Below are positions 31,580 to 41,947 of a stretch of 64,000 nucleotides of DNA, piece by piece; positions within the stretch are counted from its first letter, which is position 1, and every line of letters starts with the position of its first letter. The notes below the pieces were generated by a model that was not told the origin of the DNA, ran no database searches, and saw only the letters and a list, made by a program, of their open reading frames with translations. The translations under genes were made by a program, and so were the position numbers. The stretch spans positions 180,696,623-180,760,622 of the forward strand of contig BTPG01000005.1 in assembly GCA_036245525.1 (NCBI GenBank), given 5' to 3'. Source of the stretch: Semisulcospira habei. Lineage: Eukaryota > Mollusca > Gastropoda > Semisulcospiridae.

Positions 31580-32605
31580 ATGTACTGATACAGACGCCTT
31601 ATGCAAAATAGTAGCAAAAAATATCTTTATGTTATCAAAACTGAAATATTATACTAATTCAGATACCCGTAAACTATTTTATAATGCTCACATCGTTCTC
31701 ACGTCGATTACGCGTCAACGGTATGGGATGGATGTAGTGAGGTCCATTTAAAGAGACTCAATTCCCTACGCAGACGGGCGGCCAAAATAATCTGCCCTGA
31801 TCCACACCTAACCACAGAAGAAAAGCTCACAAAAGCAGGTCTCCTGCCTCTACAAGATCATTTCAAATATAACAAAGCAATTTTATGTTCAAAGTGTGGA
31901 AGCGCAAAACACCTGAGCACATCTCCACTTTGTTCCGCAAGTCTGAGTCCAAGCTTGGAAACATCAGAAAGCTTTTCATAGTCCCAAAACCAAGGATCGA
32001 TCTATATAAAACCAGCTTATCCTTCTCAGGGACACATAATTATCTGGAATGTGCTTTTCGACCATGTAAAATCCGCCTCCTCGCTAGCCTGTTTTAAAAA
32101 GGGTCTCTGCAAGTATTTCGTGGACCATTCGTAGGCCCTAGGGATGCCTTAACTACATGTATTATATGAATTTATTCCCAATTAAGCCTGTTATCCTTTT
32201 CATTTATCATTTAAACTACTTAGCTTTGTGTGCGTGTGTGTGGATGGGGGAGGAGTGTCTGAGAGTCTATGAGTATATCTGCTTATGTGAACAGTGTTGT
32301 AAATAGTTGTTGTTATTCTTTTCATTTATCATTTAACTACATAGCTTTGTGAGTGTGTGTGTGGAGGGGGGGGGGGGCGGAGGGAGGAGGGGCGGGGGTG
32401 GGGGTGGGGGTGGGGAGAAGGGTGTCTGAGGGTATATGAGTATGTCTGCCTATGTGGACAGTATTGTCAATTGTCTGCAAGTATTATGTTTTACTTTTAT
32501 GTATGTACATGTGTAGATGAGTCTTGTAGTTGTTAGCAACGGCAGGTTTGTAAAATGGCTGTGTCAATGACGATGTCAATGCGTTGTAAAATAAAGTTTC
32601 ATAGA
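31580..32605 (+). mobile_element. CR1-like LINE 3' fragment with 3' UTR
   Basis: Across shifting frames the plus strand encodes a degraded YAS.VWDG..EVHLKRLNSLRRRAAKII segment near 31715-31790, then LTKAGLLPLQDHFKYNKAIL (about 31829-31890) and EHISTLFRKSESKLGN with PKPRIDLYKTSLSFSG (31910-32030). These are the same C-terminal blocks seen in the minus-strand LINE at 25.5-26.0 kb but clearly diverged, so this is a separate, older copy. A long 3' UTR follows, ending near AAATAAAGTTTCATAGATTC at 32590-32609. The UTR holds a ~130-bp tandem duplication (about 32191-32316 and 32317-32470) with a G-rich run. Confidence 0.75.
32190..32470 (+). repeat. Tandem duplication inside LINE 3' UTR, with poly-G run
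   Basis: TTTTCATTTATCATTTAA, CATAGCTTTGTG..GTGTGTGTGG and GTGTCTGAG..TATGAGTAT each occur twice in order, about 128 bp apart. The second copy carries an expanded G-rich insert at 32362-32417. Confidence 0.7.
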
Positions 32606-32611
32606 TTCATT

Positions 32612-32682
32612 GATATGCGAGCCAACCACTGCGCCACCGCGCTCGCGCGGTGGCGCAGTGGTCGGCTCGCATATCGGATGCT
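32612..32682. repeat. Perfect inverted repeat of a tRNA-like A box
   Basis: Arms GATATGCGAGCC.ACCACTGCGCCACCGCG and its complement meet at a CTCG centre. The plus-strand arm reads GGTGGCGCAGTGGTCGGCTC, which resembles a SINE/tRNA A box. It sits at the 3' end of the CR1 fragment. No B box was found downstream. Confidence 0.7.
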
Positions 32683-32870
32683 TTACATTGAGCCGGTCAT
32701 GCCCCTATAAAACGATTATGATACGGTGTACGATATCATAATCACTACATCATGTCAGCGGGGGACACGAATAGGAATAACTGAAAGGTGTATGACAGAT
32801 GTCAGAGGTGCTTGTATGTGAAAGACGGCAACCAGTGTTTGACCACGTCCTCAACTGAGCTGAGAACTGA

Positions 32871-33006
32871 TTAACCCCTTCACTGCCAGTGGACGCAGAT
32901 TGTGATTCTGAATGTTCATTCAACGCGAAAGAGCTCCCAAACATCCACGGCCGAACGTGAATGTAAAAGTGGAGTCAGCAAGAGGCAGAGATTCTCACGA
33001 GCCCCT
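32871..33006. mobile_element. Left half of a family B element
   Basis: TTAACCCCTTCACTGCCAGT at 32871, the flank GACGCAGATTG..TTCATTCAACGCGAAAG and the left arm CAGCAAGAGGCAGAGATTCT, then it stops at GAGCCCC. Confidence 0.82.
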
Positions 33007-33258
33007 TTTAACATTACTTTCACTTTTCAAACAAAAAAAAAATATGTGGTTACCCAAACAGTATCACTGTATTTACAAAACAGTATAACCGTATTTAGTC
33101 CCTCGTTTTTTTTCGAGAGAAGTGCCCTATATACCTACAGTGGTTGCCTCCCGGTGTCACAGCGAACCGAGAAGGCGTGATCCTGTGTCAATGACATCAG
33201 CACAAACAGAAGCGGCTGTACGCACCCACAGATCTTCGCTCTTCACACCACAGATTTC

Positions 33259-33382
33259 TTAACCCTTTGTCGGCCGGTAGCGCTTTCTTTCGCGATGATT
33301 CCTGCAGGAATAACCACACCGGGCCCCGACATCCTGAGGGAATCATCGCGACAGAAAGCGCTACCAACAGACAAAGGGTTAA
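33259..33382. mobile_element. Family C element with loop insert
   Basis: TTAACCCTTTGTCGGCCGGT at the left and CAACAGACAAAGGGTTAA at the right, with stem GCGATGATTCCTGCAGGAAT. The loop has AACCACACCGGGCCCCGACA, a single copy of the motif amplified at 48.6 kb. Confidence 0.92.
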
Positions 33383-33488
33383 GAAGTCTGTGCCGTCGAA
33401 AGGCATAGTCATTTGTCTCCGTGGCCTCACGAGATGCGTGGGTCATACTGCTGTCCTAGTTCGGCAAATTTCGAGTCACAGTATGTGC

Positions 33489-33813
33489 TATAGGGCTCGG
33501 GAAGTTCCCCGCGTTGCCTAGCAGCGTCCGCGCGTCAGCCGCCATCTTAAGAGGATACCATAGTCATCGTATAGTAGCGAAATAGTGTTTCAACACGTTT
33601 TTCTTCATTTTTCTTCCTCTTTGGAAACAAACAAAAAAGGATTCTGGTGAACGGTTTCCTACAGTGATGGCAAGACTTGCTATTATTGCTTAAAGTACGT
33701 CAGGACTTTCCTGTCATTACAAAAACAGCGATTTCCCTATGAGCGCTTAGTCCCGTATCCTCACAACATGGCCGCCACGACTGACGTGATGACGTCAGCT
33801 TCCCGAGCCCTAT
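33489..33813 (+). mobile_element. Family H TIR element, solo copy, TSD TAT
   Basis: Element 33492-33810 with ends AGGGCTCGGGAAG and CTTCCCGAGCCC and TAT on each side (TA or TAT duplication). The body includes CCATCTTAAGAGGATACC and a GGCGGC/GCCGCC pair. No coding capacity. Confidence 0.9.
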
Positions 33814-34261
33814 TGCCGTAAATAACCTCGGGCCAGTCGCACGATGTAATCAACACATACGACCAGAATTTAACATTTTAAAATTATAATACAAAATCGT
33901 ACAACTCCCAAATGTCAGTGAGCGTCGTGAATATTTTTAAGAGCTTGGCGAGTCTTTAAGCTCAGTCATACTCGGATAATATTAGGATGATGCTAGGACA
34001 CAGGAATTGCCGTAAGTCTTCAAACATACAACGCAAACGACACAAGATACTAGTTACTACTATGTCCCACTGAAGCTGTTGCACACGTTTTAGTATACCG
34101 AGTCTTCATTACCTGTATCATGCTGGTGTTGTGCATTAAGCGGCTCAAAGCCGTGCGACTGAAAAGCACAAACCAGCAAGTCATAATTATTGCCTTTCAA
34201 TCAGAAAACAAAACCTGAACACAACAGCAACACGGGCTCATGGAGATATTTTCATGCTGGC

Positions 34262-34398
34262 TTACAACCCATGTTGTTGTCGGTAGAGCGTTTTGTCGCG
34301 ATGATTCCTGTAGGATCAGTCAGGGCCCGGTGTTGCTATTTTGGCAGGACTGAATCATCGTGACTGACAAAACGCGCTACTGACAGCCAAAGGATTGA
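34262..34398. mobile_element. Family C element, ends decayed
   Basis: GTTGTCGGTAGAGCGTTTTG and CAAAACGCGCTACTGACAGC arms; loop with CAGTCAGGGCCCGGTGTTGC. Confidence 0.8.
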
Positions 34399-34478
34399 AC
34401 AAAAACCTTATGTGTTCCTCTACTACCACAGGTCAGATGGTGTTCAATCTATGACAATAAACACGCCTGCTTCATTAA

Positions 34479-34555
34479 TTAACCCCCATGCACACGCGGC
34501 ACTGTGTTTTGTTTGAGTAGGCCTACAGATGGCTGCTGTGTTCACAAGGGGTTAA
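34479..34555. mobile_element. Short TTAA-bounded element, family unclear
   Basis: TTAACCCCCATGCACACG at the left and CTGTGTTCACAAGGGGTTAA at the right; a 77-bp body without the known cores. Confidence 0.55.
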
Positions 34556-34729
34556 AATTAAGTACACCATTCAGCTTACACAACGTCGATATCTACCTGC
34601 TATGAATGTCACGTTCACTGCAGCGCGACCGCCTGTTATTCCTCGGGGAAGTCTATGCATATTCCGTGCCAACAGCAGCAACAGCAGGTGTAATGGTGTG
34701 AAAGTTGTTAACTTGTGAGGCTGTGTCAC

Positions 34730-34730
<1 letters not shown>

Positions 34731-34762
<32 letters not shown>

Positions 34763-34960
34763 CGTTATTATATAGGCGCTTTTTCTCAATTTTTGGGGAA
34801 ATCGACTCAAAGCGCCGCGCCTGAAACCCAACACACACACTCACGAAACAGACACGGATTTACGTCATTTAAGACAAACACAGTACAAGACAAACGAAGG
34901 GCCAGTCAGCTACTGAAATTACAGAGATATTTGATTGCTTGTGAAACAAACCCGAGCAGC
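34731..34960 (-). mobile_element. 5'-truncated copy of the AAT-tailed SINE
   Basis: An AAT tract at 34731-34760 is followed on the plus strand by ATATAGGCG, a CAATTTT..GAAATCGACTCA segment, AGCGCCGCGCCTGAA.CCCAAC and, later, CAGCTACTG. This is the same order as 19273-19440. The tRNA-like head is absent. Confidence 0.6.
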
Positions 34961-34961
34961 C

Positions 34962-35035
34962 CCAGGAGCAAAACGTCTGCCGTGTGGGCCAACTGCGGCC
35001 TTCGTAGGCCCGATGGTCTGTGCTTTCTGGGAACC
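34962..35035. mobile_element. Possible degenerate family E
   Basis: GTGTGGGCCAACTGCGGCCT and GTAGGCCCGATGGTCTGTGC fit one family-E arm. Confidence 0.4.
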
Positions 35036-35588
35036 CGCGGAAAGGGCTCAGAGAGAGAGAGAGAGACTGACAAGGTGAAGTAGTCAAAGGGAGAGAACTG
35101 GTGCATAATTCGCGCTACACTAACAATAGATTACTTCCCTTGCTCCACTACAGTAAGCTTCTCAGTAATGCTGCGGATGGACCGTTTTAACCGATTTTGT
35201 ACACGCCATTTTCGTGGAAGATTAAAATAAACATCACTGTAAAATTTAATGAAAAAAAAAAATGACTAACACGGGTAAGATACAACAAACCAGCAAACAA
35301 AAACAAACAAAGAAACAAACAAACAAATACACAGATGAACAATTTGGTTATAATAACAAATACGAGTGAAAACTAGGAAGAAATAAATAAAATGTACCTA
35401 CCTTCAACTAGGCAGCACGACTCCAGTTGAGTTATATCCCATGTTGTTCTGCTGCTGTCACCGAGTTCATGTACCTGGCGTGCCCTTCAGGCTGAATAAA
35501 TCCACTATCGATCATTCCAATGCTGATTTCTACACTTCATGCCGTAATCCACTACTATTACCACAAGTCTGTGGGCATCTTACTATTA

Positions 35589-35590
<2 letters not shown>

Positions 35591-35623
<33 letters not shown>

Positions 35624-35960
35624 GTCAATCGCTGGAACTGGGGCAAAGACGGAGAGCCCCCCCCCCCCCCCCCCCCCCCGCCACCCCCACACAAAAAAAC
35701 ATGAAAAAGCAGGGGGGGGGGGGGCCTATGCCCTGCACCTCTCTCCCCTCCCATACCCCCCCCCCCCCCCCTGCCGTCCCATATTTTGGGATAATTTTTT
35801 TTGGAAAATATTTTTGGAGAAAAAGGTAAATTATTTAATTATTTATTTATATTTGTTATCCCGAGAAGTAAATCTTACAAGATTTTGATCGCTCTAGTTA
35901 TTTTCACGATTGTTATATTGATTTAGTCTGCCGCTTGCCTCCCCCCCCCCCCCCCACCCC
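35591..35960. repeat. (AC)n and multiple poly-C/G runs
   Basis: An AC run at 35591-35621, then C runs near 35657-35680, 35760-35772 and 35940-35956 and a G run near 35713. Resembles the C-rich body of 20553-20897, but no TIRs were seen. Confidence 0.75.
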
Positions 35961-36189
35961 TAAACTTCCGCCCCGTTGTTTGCTATTTGGGAGTCTGGAA
36001 AAATAACATGTCAGGCACCATGCACCCTCCCCCTACCCTCTCCTCCCTAAATGAAAAACATCTTCCTACGCCACTTTACACATTACGCCCTCTTGTCAAA
36101 CTTCACATTAATTGATTGCGACATGAAGTTTCACAGGGGGACATTATGTGACAGTGCAAATTATCCCTTTGTCCATAGACAGCGTAAGT

Positions 36190-36440
36190 GAGCGCTTTGT
36201 GTCCCGATGACTCCTGCAGAAGAGGGGGCTGGTGAGGTTCTTCGCCTCTTGCTGACCCTACTGTTCCTGGGATTAAATCTTTGCGTGTCGCTAGCGGTTT
36301 TTGTAGCGACGACTCACGTAGGAAATCCGCTACCGACACGCAAAGAGTTAATGGGATTATTCGTTGCTGAATTTGCCTTGCCTTAATTTTTTTCAGGCAT
36401 AATTTTGCGTCCACTGACAATGAAGGGGTCAAAAGGCATC
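36190..36440. mobile_element. Family B remnant interrupted by a family C element
   Basis: AGAAGAGGGGGCTGGTGAGG, TTCGCCTCTTGCTGACC on one side and GCGTCCACTGACAATGAAGG on the other are family-B parts, with a family C element inserted between them. Confidence 0.6.
36273..36351. mobile_element. Family C element nested in family B
   Basis: TTAAATCTTTGCGTGTCGCT at the left and CGACACGCAAAGAGTTAA at the right; stem GTCGCTAGCGGTTTTTGTAG with a degraded tip. Confidence 0.82.
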
Positions 36441-36475
36441 CGAGACTGAAACTGAGGCAGACTGCTTTGACATAT

Positions 36476-36702
36476 TATACCCCTTTACTGCCGGTGGACG
36501 CAGATTGCGAGGTTCGTCAAAATCATTGTAAATTCTTCGTCAAACTCGCACATCCAGCAGCCTGTCAAAGGACCATCGATACCAAGTGCTTTAAGCAAGA
36601 GGCATAGATCCTCGTGAGCCCCCGCAACTGCGGGGGCTCATGAGGATCTATGTCTCTTGCAGATGGACCACGATCAGTTATCCTCGGCAGCGAACGGGTT
36701 AA
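36476..36702. mobile_element. Family B element
   Basis: The left end is decayed (ATACCCCTTTACTGCCGGTG). The hairpin at 36596-36663 is near consensus. The right end is TCGGCAGCGAACGGGTTAA. Confidence 0.88.
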
Positions 36703-36886
36703 CCACGGCAAACCTCTAGGTGTGCAAGGTACACGAACTCAGTGACAGCAAGCCTGCGACCGGCCCACGAAGAAAGCAGGCTGTCGCCGCCCCAGTCGGT
36801 GTTTTGTCGCAGCTCCATCGATAGTGATGTCTGACGCTAGCGTAGGCGAGGAAGAGAGGGAGTTGGGGAAAAGAGCGGAGTTGCGG

Positions 36887-36955
36887 GGGAAGCCCGGGCG
36901 GGGGGTTGGGTGGGGGGGGGGGGGTTGGGGTGGGTGGGTGGGGGGGGGGGGAGGA
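36887..36955. repeat. G-rich tract
   Basis: GGGTTGGGTGGGG-type runs, with quadruplex potential. Confidence 0.8.
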
Positions 36956-37400
36956 TTGTGGATAGGTCGAATCGGTCGATGATGTCCCTTTGCTAATGGA
37001 ATCTGTCGGGAGATGGAATTGACGAGGTTGGGTCGGGGCCTGATTTCAATCTACATTCCAGTGTCGGCGCGAGGACGCAGACCGCTACCACGGGTCCTGA
37101 GGCCTCTCGGTACACAATGAAGGGCACACCTTATTGCAGTCTGTATGCTGAGTGCACAGGCGCCAGGCAGAGTCTTCCACAATGGAAAATTGATGATTTC
37201 AACACATGGACTGTGCGGTCTCTTTCCAGTTCACAATCTGATGACTTGCCTGTATGTCTACGCGGTCTTTTTGTCGTATATTCCAGTTTTCGTTCCAGTT
37301 TGAAAATTGTTCACACGCCTGGTTTGATTTACATTTCTTATTGATACAAGTTAAAAATCTAATCCTCGCTGAGTTCACTGCCATGTACGCTCGCATTGCC

Positions 37401-37920
37401 TTAACTCATTCAGCCCGACGGCCGTATAGGGCTCGGGAAGTTCCCCGCGATGCCTAGCAGTGTCGGCGCGTCAGCCGCCAACTTAAGAGGATACCATAGT
37501 CATCAGATAGTAGCGAAATAGTCAGTTTCAAGACGTTTTTCATAATTTTTCTTCCTCTTAGCAAACAAACAAAAACAGATTCTGGTGAGCGGTTTCCCAC
37601 AGTGATGGCAAGACTTGCTGTTCAATTGCTTATAGTACGTCAGGACTTTCCTGACATTACAAAAACAGCGATTTCCCTATGTGCGCTTAGTCCCGTATCC
37701 TCACAAGATGGCCGCCACAACTGGCGTGATGACGTCAGCTTCCCGAGCCCTATTTCCCAAATTTTGGAAATCGTCATCTAATGACTATGCACAAGTTGCA
37801 GGAGATGGATCGACCATGATAATTGAAGGGCAGTGCCAGATTGGCTTGGCGCCTGTCGCCCCTTCAATTATCATGGTCGACCCATCTCCTGCTGTAGGAC
37901 GTCAGAGCTGAATGGGTTAA
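37401..37920. mobile_element. Family A element split by a family H insertion
   Basis: TTAACTCATTCAGCCCGACG at the left, cut at CCGTAT. The rest resumes at TATTTCCCAAATTTTGG (37751), with a hairpin whose tip is deleted (GGCTTGGCGCCTGTCGCCCC) and CAGAGCTGAATGGGTTAA at the right. Confidence 0.92.
37425..37753 (+). mobile_element. Family H element nested in family A, TSD TAT
   Basis: Element 37428-37750, same orientation as 33492-33810. Comparison with intact A copies (ACGTATTTCCCAAA) shows the empty site and fixes the duplication as TA or TAT. Confidence 0.93.
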
Positions 37921-38690
37921 TATAAACAATTAACAATCATTATTTTAAGTTTTGAGTTTGCTGTGCTTTTTTCAGTTAATGTGTTCCTTTCTCGTTTTCT
38001 TCTTTCAGAGTTTTATTTTATTTTATTTTATTTTTTGTCGCTTCTTCAGAGCATAGCCCAAACAGGACCATTCTGCGTTTTGTACGAGGGAGGCATTGTT
38101 TAAATATTGCTTGTCTTTCAATGCCACTGTATGCTTGTGCATACAATGGCGCTGGAAAACATGCTATTACTAACGCGCATTATGCAATGACTGACTATGC
38201 GTTCAGAAAAAAAACCCACAACATCTCAACGAGCTTTCCATCTTTCAGGTTTTGCCGGGATGTGAATGTCTGAAACAACTACGAAAGTGTACGTTCTGAA
38301 GAGTAGAAGTTTTCAGTAGGACTTACACCTGAAAATGTGTCATTATCCAACAACAATCTCTCCAAGAATGGGAAAGTGTCCAGACATAGGTAACATCAAA
38401 TAAGTTTACAATAAAGCAAACTGAACAGTACTACTTTCTTGGTCATGGAAATAGTATGTATTCAGTTACATATATCACAAAATATAAAAGTGTTTTTTTT
38501 AAAAAAAAGGATGCAAAACTCATAGAAAATTGTAACCCGTTTAACATAAGCGTTTCGTTTAGCTGCACGGCTTTGCAGCCATTGGCACTGTAAAGCAATA
38601 CCGATGACTACACACATAAGAGGGTTACCAGGGCTCAGTATTCAATATAAAAAAAATCAAGACTCAAACACGCAAAGGGCGGGTACTCAC
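37921..38690 (-). other. Intron following the PDE4 exon; no other feature
   Basis: Downstream of the donor on the minus strand; AT-rich with short A/T runs. Confidence 0.6.
38017..38034. repeat. (TTTTA)n tract
   Basis: Four TTTTA units. Confidence 0.8.
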
Positions 38691-38882
38691 TGCGGCTCGT
38701 TCGGTCCCATGGAAGAGTGGCGCGACATGCCGGACTTGCCCGAGGGGGACAACTCGTAGTCACTGTCCGAGCGGTACAGGAAAGACTCTCGCCGCTGGGG
38801 GAGGTTCTGAAGAACCAAGCCCGAGGGGCTTCCCCCATCCAGGGGGCTCCGTCCTGGCCCGGCTCCATTCTCCACGTCAAAA
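38691..38882 (-). CDS. PDE4: PDE4 (cAMP phosphodiesterase) internal exon, start of UCR1
   Basis: Reading the minus strand, a pyrimidine-rich tract ending TTTTTCAG (acceptor AG at 38884-38883) precedes an open 192-bp exon, and a GTGAGT donor follows at 38690-38685. After one leading base the exon encodes [14 protein letters not shown], then [17 protein letters not shown] and [12 protein letters not shown], and it ends with two bases (CA) of a split codon. This matches the conserved PDE4/dunce segment that begins FDV(D/E)NG and enters UCR1. RRESF is the known PKA phosphorylation site that activates long PDE4 isoforms. In vertebrate PDE4 the residue at this junction is His, which CA plus any pyrimidine would give here. 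PDE4 hydrolyses cAMP, and UCR1 with UCR2 regulates the catalytic domain. The catalytic exons are not in this window; they would lie beyond position 1 or on another contig. Family assignment is very secure; exon edges rest on splice consensus and phase only. Confidence 0.93.
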
Positions 38883-38960
38883 CTGAAAAAAGTACAGGAA
38901 AGCAAATTTAGCATGTGTTGTTATTATCACTGTCGCCATCATCACCAGTATGAAGTAGGG

Positions 38961-40899
38961 CCGAGAGGAATGAAACTCACAAACCAGATAGGTGAGGCTA
39001 GCGCTGGCAGAATTGTCAGTACTCAAACCAAGGGGAATCACAGCGCTGGACAGACAACAGTTAGATCCCCTGCCCCCGCCTATCAGGCACCCAATCGCCA
39101 GCCCACAGAGAAATACGCAGGTATAGAATAAGACAATCATTTCCATTCCTAATAAGAATGGATCAGGTCTCTTATATAACCCATGTCTTTCTCCGGAACT
39201 TAGGAAGTAGGCAGGAGAAACATACATATACAAACATGAAGGTGCGCTACTATATGTGGTCGGGTAAATACCCTGATTTCCCACAGTAGATGCACAGAAC
39301 ATTACACAACAATGTAACGATACAAATTTTGCCTCGAGTTATACATGATACTCACAAACCAGATAGGTGAGGCTAGCGCTGGCAGAATTGTCAGTACTCA
39401 AACCAAGGGGAATCACAGCGCTGGACAGACAACAGTTAGATCCCCTGCCCCCGCCTATCAGGCACCCAATCGCCAGCCCACAGAGAAATACGCAGGTATA
39501 GAATAAGACAATCATTTCCATTCCTAATAAGAATGGATCAGGTCTCTTATATAACCCATGTCTTTCTCCGGAACTTAGGAAGTAGGCAGGAGAAACATAC
39601 ATATACAAACATGAAGGTGCGCTACTATATGTGGTCGGGTAAATACCCTGATTTCCCACAGTAGATGCACAGAACATTACACAACAATGTAACGATACAA
39701 ATTTTGCCTCGAGTTATACATGATACTCACAAACCAGATAGGTGAGGCTAGCGCTGGCAGAATTGTCAGTACTCAAACCAAGGGGAATCACAGCGCTGGA
39801 CAGACAACAGTTAGATCCCCTGCCCCCGCCTATCAGGCACCCAATCGCCAGCCCACAGAGAAATACGCAGGTATAGAATAAGACAATCATTTCCATTCCT
39901 AATAGTAGCGCACCTTCATGTTTGTATATGTATGTTTCTCCTGCCTACTTCCTAAGTTCCGGAGAAAGACATGGGTTATATAAGAGACCTGATCCATTCT
40001 TATTAGGAATGGAAATGATTGTCTTATTCTATACCTGCGTATTTCTCTGTGGGCTGGCGATTGGGTGCCTGATAGGCGGGGGCAGGGGATCTAACTGTTG
40101 TCTGTCCAGCGCTGTGATTCCCCTTGGTTTGAGTACTGACAATTCTGCCAGCGCTAGCCTCACCTATCTGGTTTGTGAGTATCATGTATAACTCGAGGCA
40201 AAATTTGTATCGTTACATTGTTGTGTAATGTTCTGTGCATCTACTGTGGGAAATCAGGGTATTTACCCGACCACATATAGTAGCGCACCTTCATGTTTGT
40301 ATATGTATGTTTCTCCTGCCTACTTCCTAAGTTCCGGAGAAAGACATGGGTTATATAAGAGACCTGATCCATTCTTATTAGGAATGGAAATGATTGTCTT
40401 ATTCTATACCTGCGTATTTCTCTGTGGGCTGGCGATTGGGTGCCTGATAGGCGGGGGCAGGGGATCTAACTGTTGTCTGTCCAGCGCTGTGATTCCCCTT
40501 GGTTTGAGTACTGACAATTCTGCCAGCGCTAGCCTCACCTATCTGGTTTGTGAGTATCATGTATAACTCGAGGCAAAATTTGTATCGTTACATTGTTGTG
40601 TAATGTTCTGTGCATCTACTGTGGGAAATCAGGGTATTTACCCGACCACATATAGTAGCGCACCTTCATGTTTGTATATGTATGTTTCTCCTGCCTACTT
40701 CCTAAGTTCCGGAGAAAGACATGGGTTATATAAGAGACCTGATCCATTCTTATTAGGAATGGAAATGATTGTCTTATTCTATACCTGCGTATTTCTCTGT
40801 GGGCTGGCGATTGGGTGCCTGATAGGCGGGGGCAGGGGATCTAACTGTTGTCTGTCCAGCGCTGTGATTCCCCTTGGTTTGAGTACCGAGAGGAATGAA
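38961..40899. repeat. Head-to-head foldback array of a 375-bp unit with 14-bp flanking direct repeats
   Basis: From 38975, two and a half copies of a 375-bp unit run in one orientation (starts 38975, 39350, 39725). The sequence inverts at 39900-39905 and two and a half more copies run in the opposite orientation (unit ends 40180, 40555, then 40885). Copies appear identical by eye. The turn-around joins ..CCTAATA to ATAGTAGCG with ATA shared. The whole insert is flanked by CCGAGAGGAATGAA at 38961-38974 and 40886-40899, as a target-site duplication would be. The inner ends both stop at similar sequence (GGTTTGTGAGT and GGTTTGAGT). It lies about 75 bases upstream of the PDE4 exon acceptor, within the putative intron. 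It may be a real insertion or an assembly concatemer. Confidence 0.92.
40228..40566 (+). CDS. Repeated 112-codon ORF in the foldback array, probably not a gene
   Basis: Each complete unit encodes the same 112 residues. The frame opens MFCASTVGNQGIYPTTY, has a central hydrophobic stretch (MIVLFYTCVFLCGLAIGCLI, about residues 53-72) and ends ASASLTYLVCEYHV. It recurs whole or partly in every copy (39677-39339, 39302 on the minus strand; 40228 and 40603 on the plus strand). The 375-bp period is a multiple of three, but each frame ends in a stop. No family is recognised. One predicted membrane helix could arise by chance. There is no evidence of expression. Confidence 0.2.
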   Translation: MFCASTVGNQGIYPTTYSSAPSCLYMYVSPAYFLSSGERHGLYKRPDPFLLGMEMIVLFYTCVFLCGLAIGCLIGGGRGSNCCLSSAVIPLGLSTDNSASASLTYLVCEYHV

Positions 40900-40950
40900 G
40901 GAATGTATACTTAGCATAATCATTACTGATTCTTGCCACCATCGTCATCA

Positions 40951-41154
40951 TTAACCCCTTCGCTGCAGTTTTGTTTCTGAAATCTTTGTCCATTCAACGA
41001 CCAACAAGCCCAACCCGTCCAAGTAACATGGATATAAATTGATTTCAGCAAGAGGCATAGATCCTCATAAGCCCCCGCATCCGCGGGGGCTCATGAGGCT
41101 CTATGTCTCTTGCAGTTAGACTGCGTTCATTTCTTATGGCAGTGAAGGGGTAAA
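40951..41154. mobile_element. Family B element, near complete
   Basis: TTAACCCCTTCGCTGCAGTT at the left, a hairpin at 41048-41116 (GCAAGAGGCATAGATCCTCA) and GGCAGTGAAGGGGTAAA at the right, one base off TTAA. Confidence 0.9.
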
Positions 41155-41156
41155 CC

Positions 41157-41214
41157 GACTTGCGCACGCAGCAACCGGTACTGTAAATAGTACCCGGATG
41201 GCTGCGTGCGCAAA
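41157..41214. repeat. Singleton hairpin beside family B
   Basis: ACTTGCGCACGCAGC pairs with GCTGCGTGCGCAAAG; inner GGTACTG/AGTACC pairing. Confidence 0.75.
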
Positions 41215-41499
41215 GATGTGAATGTCAGGATTGTTCACAACTGTCCAGTGAAGTCTACTGCAAAGCTCTCTTTCCCAGCCATGTTCTTGTCCACACATCA
41301 AATTGGGACGCGGTACGTCTACCATTCCACCCACACATCCATCATTATGATACAAATCATAAACATCAGCACTCAAATAATATTACGTCAAACAAACAAA
41401 GAAACGAACACACAAAACACAGAGTTGAGAAGAACCCAACGGAGAAACAAAGTGTTGTTTTACTGAAGCGAATCAGAAAAGAGAAGAAAAACGTACGTG

Positions 41500-41660
41500 T
41501 ATGTCAAACAAACAAACAAACAAACAAACAAGCAACGTTTTGCTTCCTGAAGTGAATCAGCTGAGGACAAAAAATACTTGTATAACTCATCTCTCTCTCT
41601 CCCTCTTCTTTCCCCGCCCCCCCCCCCTCCCCTCCCCCTCCACACACATACACCTCCCTC
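41500..41660. repeat. (AAAC)n, CT-rich and poly-C tracts
   Basis: CAAA repeats at 41504-41530 and pyrimidine-rich sequence at 41590-41660. Confidence 0.75.
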
Positions 41661-41947
41661 CTCCCTCCGCGCGTCGTGAGTTTTCAAACCGAGAGAAAAA
41701 AAAATCAAATATGCATTTCCACCCCTCCGGCCTCACTCCTCCCCAAAGAATCATAAACAGAAAACGCTGTTTGACAGATTGCGCGTTTTATATTCTGTGC
41801 ACGACGAAACGTAATCCATCAAATATAGAAAGACCCTTACGCTTCTCCTCCAAAACTTACAACGCTTTTGCTTTCAGAACCTCGCGAAGCAAAGAATCAT
41901 CATCATTGCGCCACGTAAAATACGCAGGCGATGTAGTGTCTGTGACA

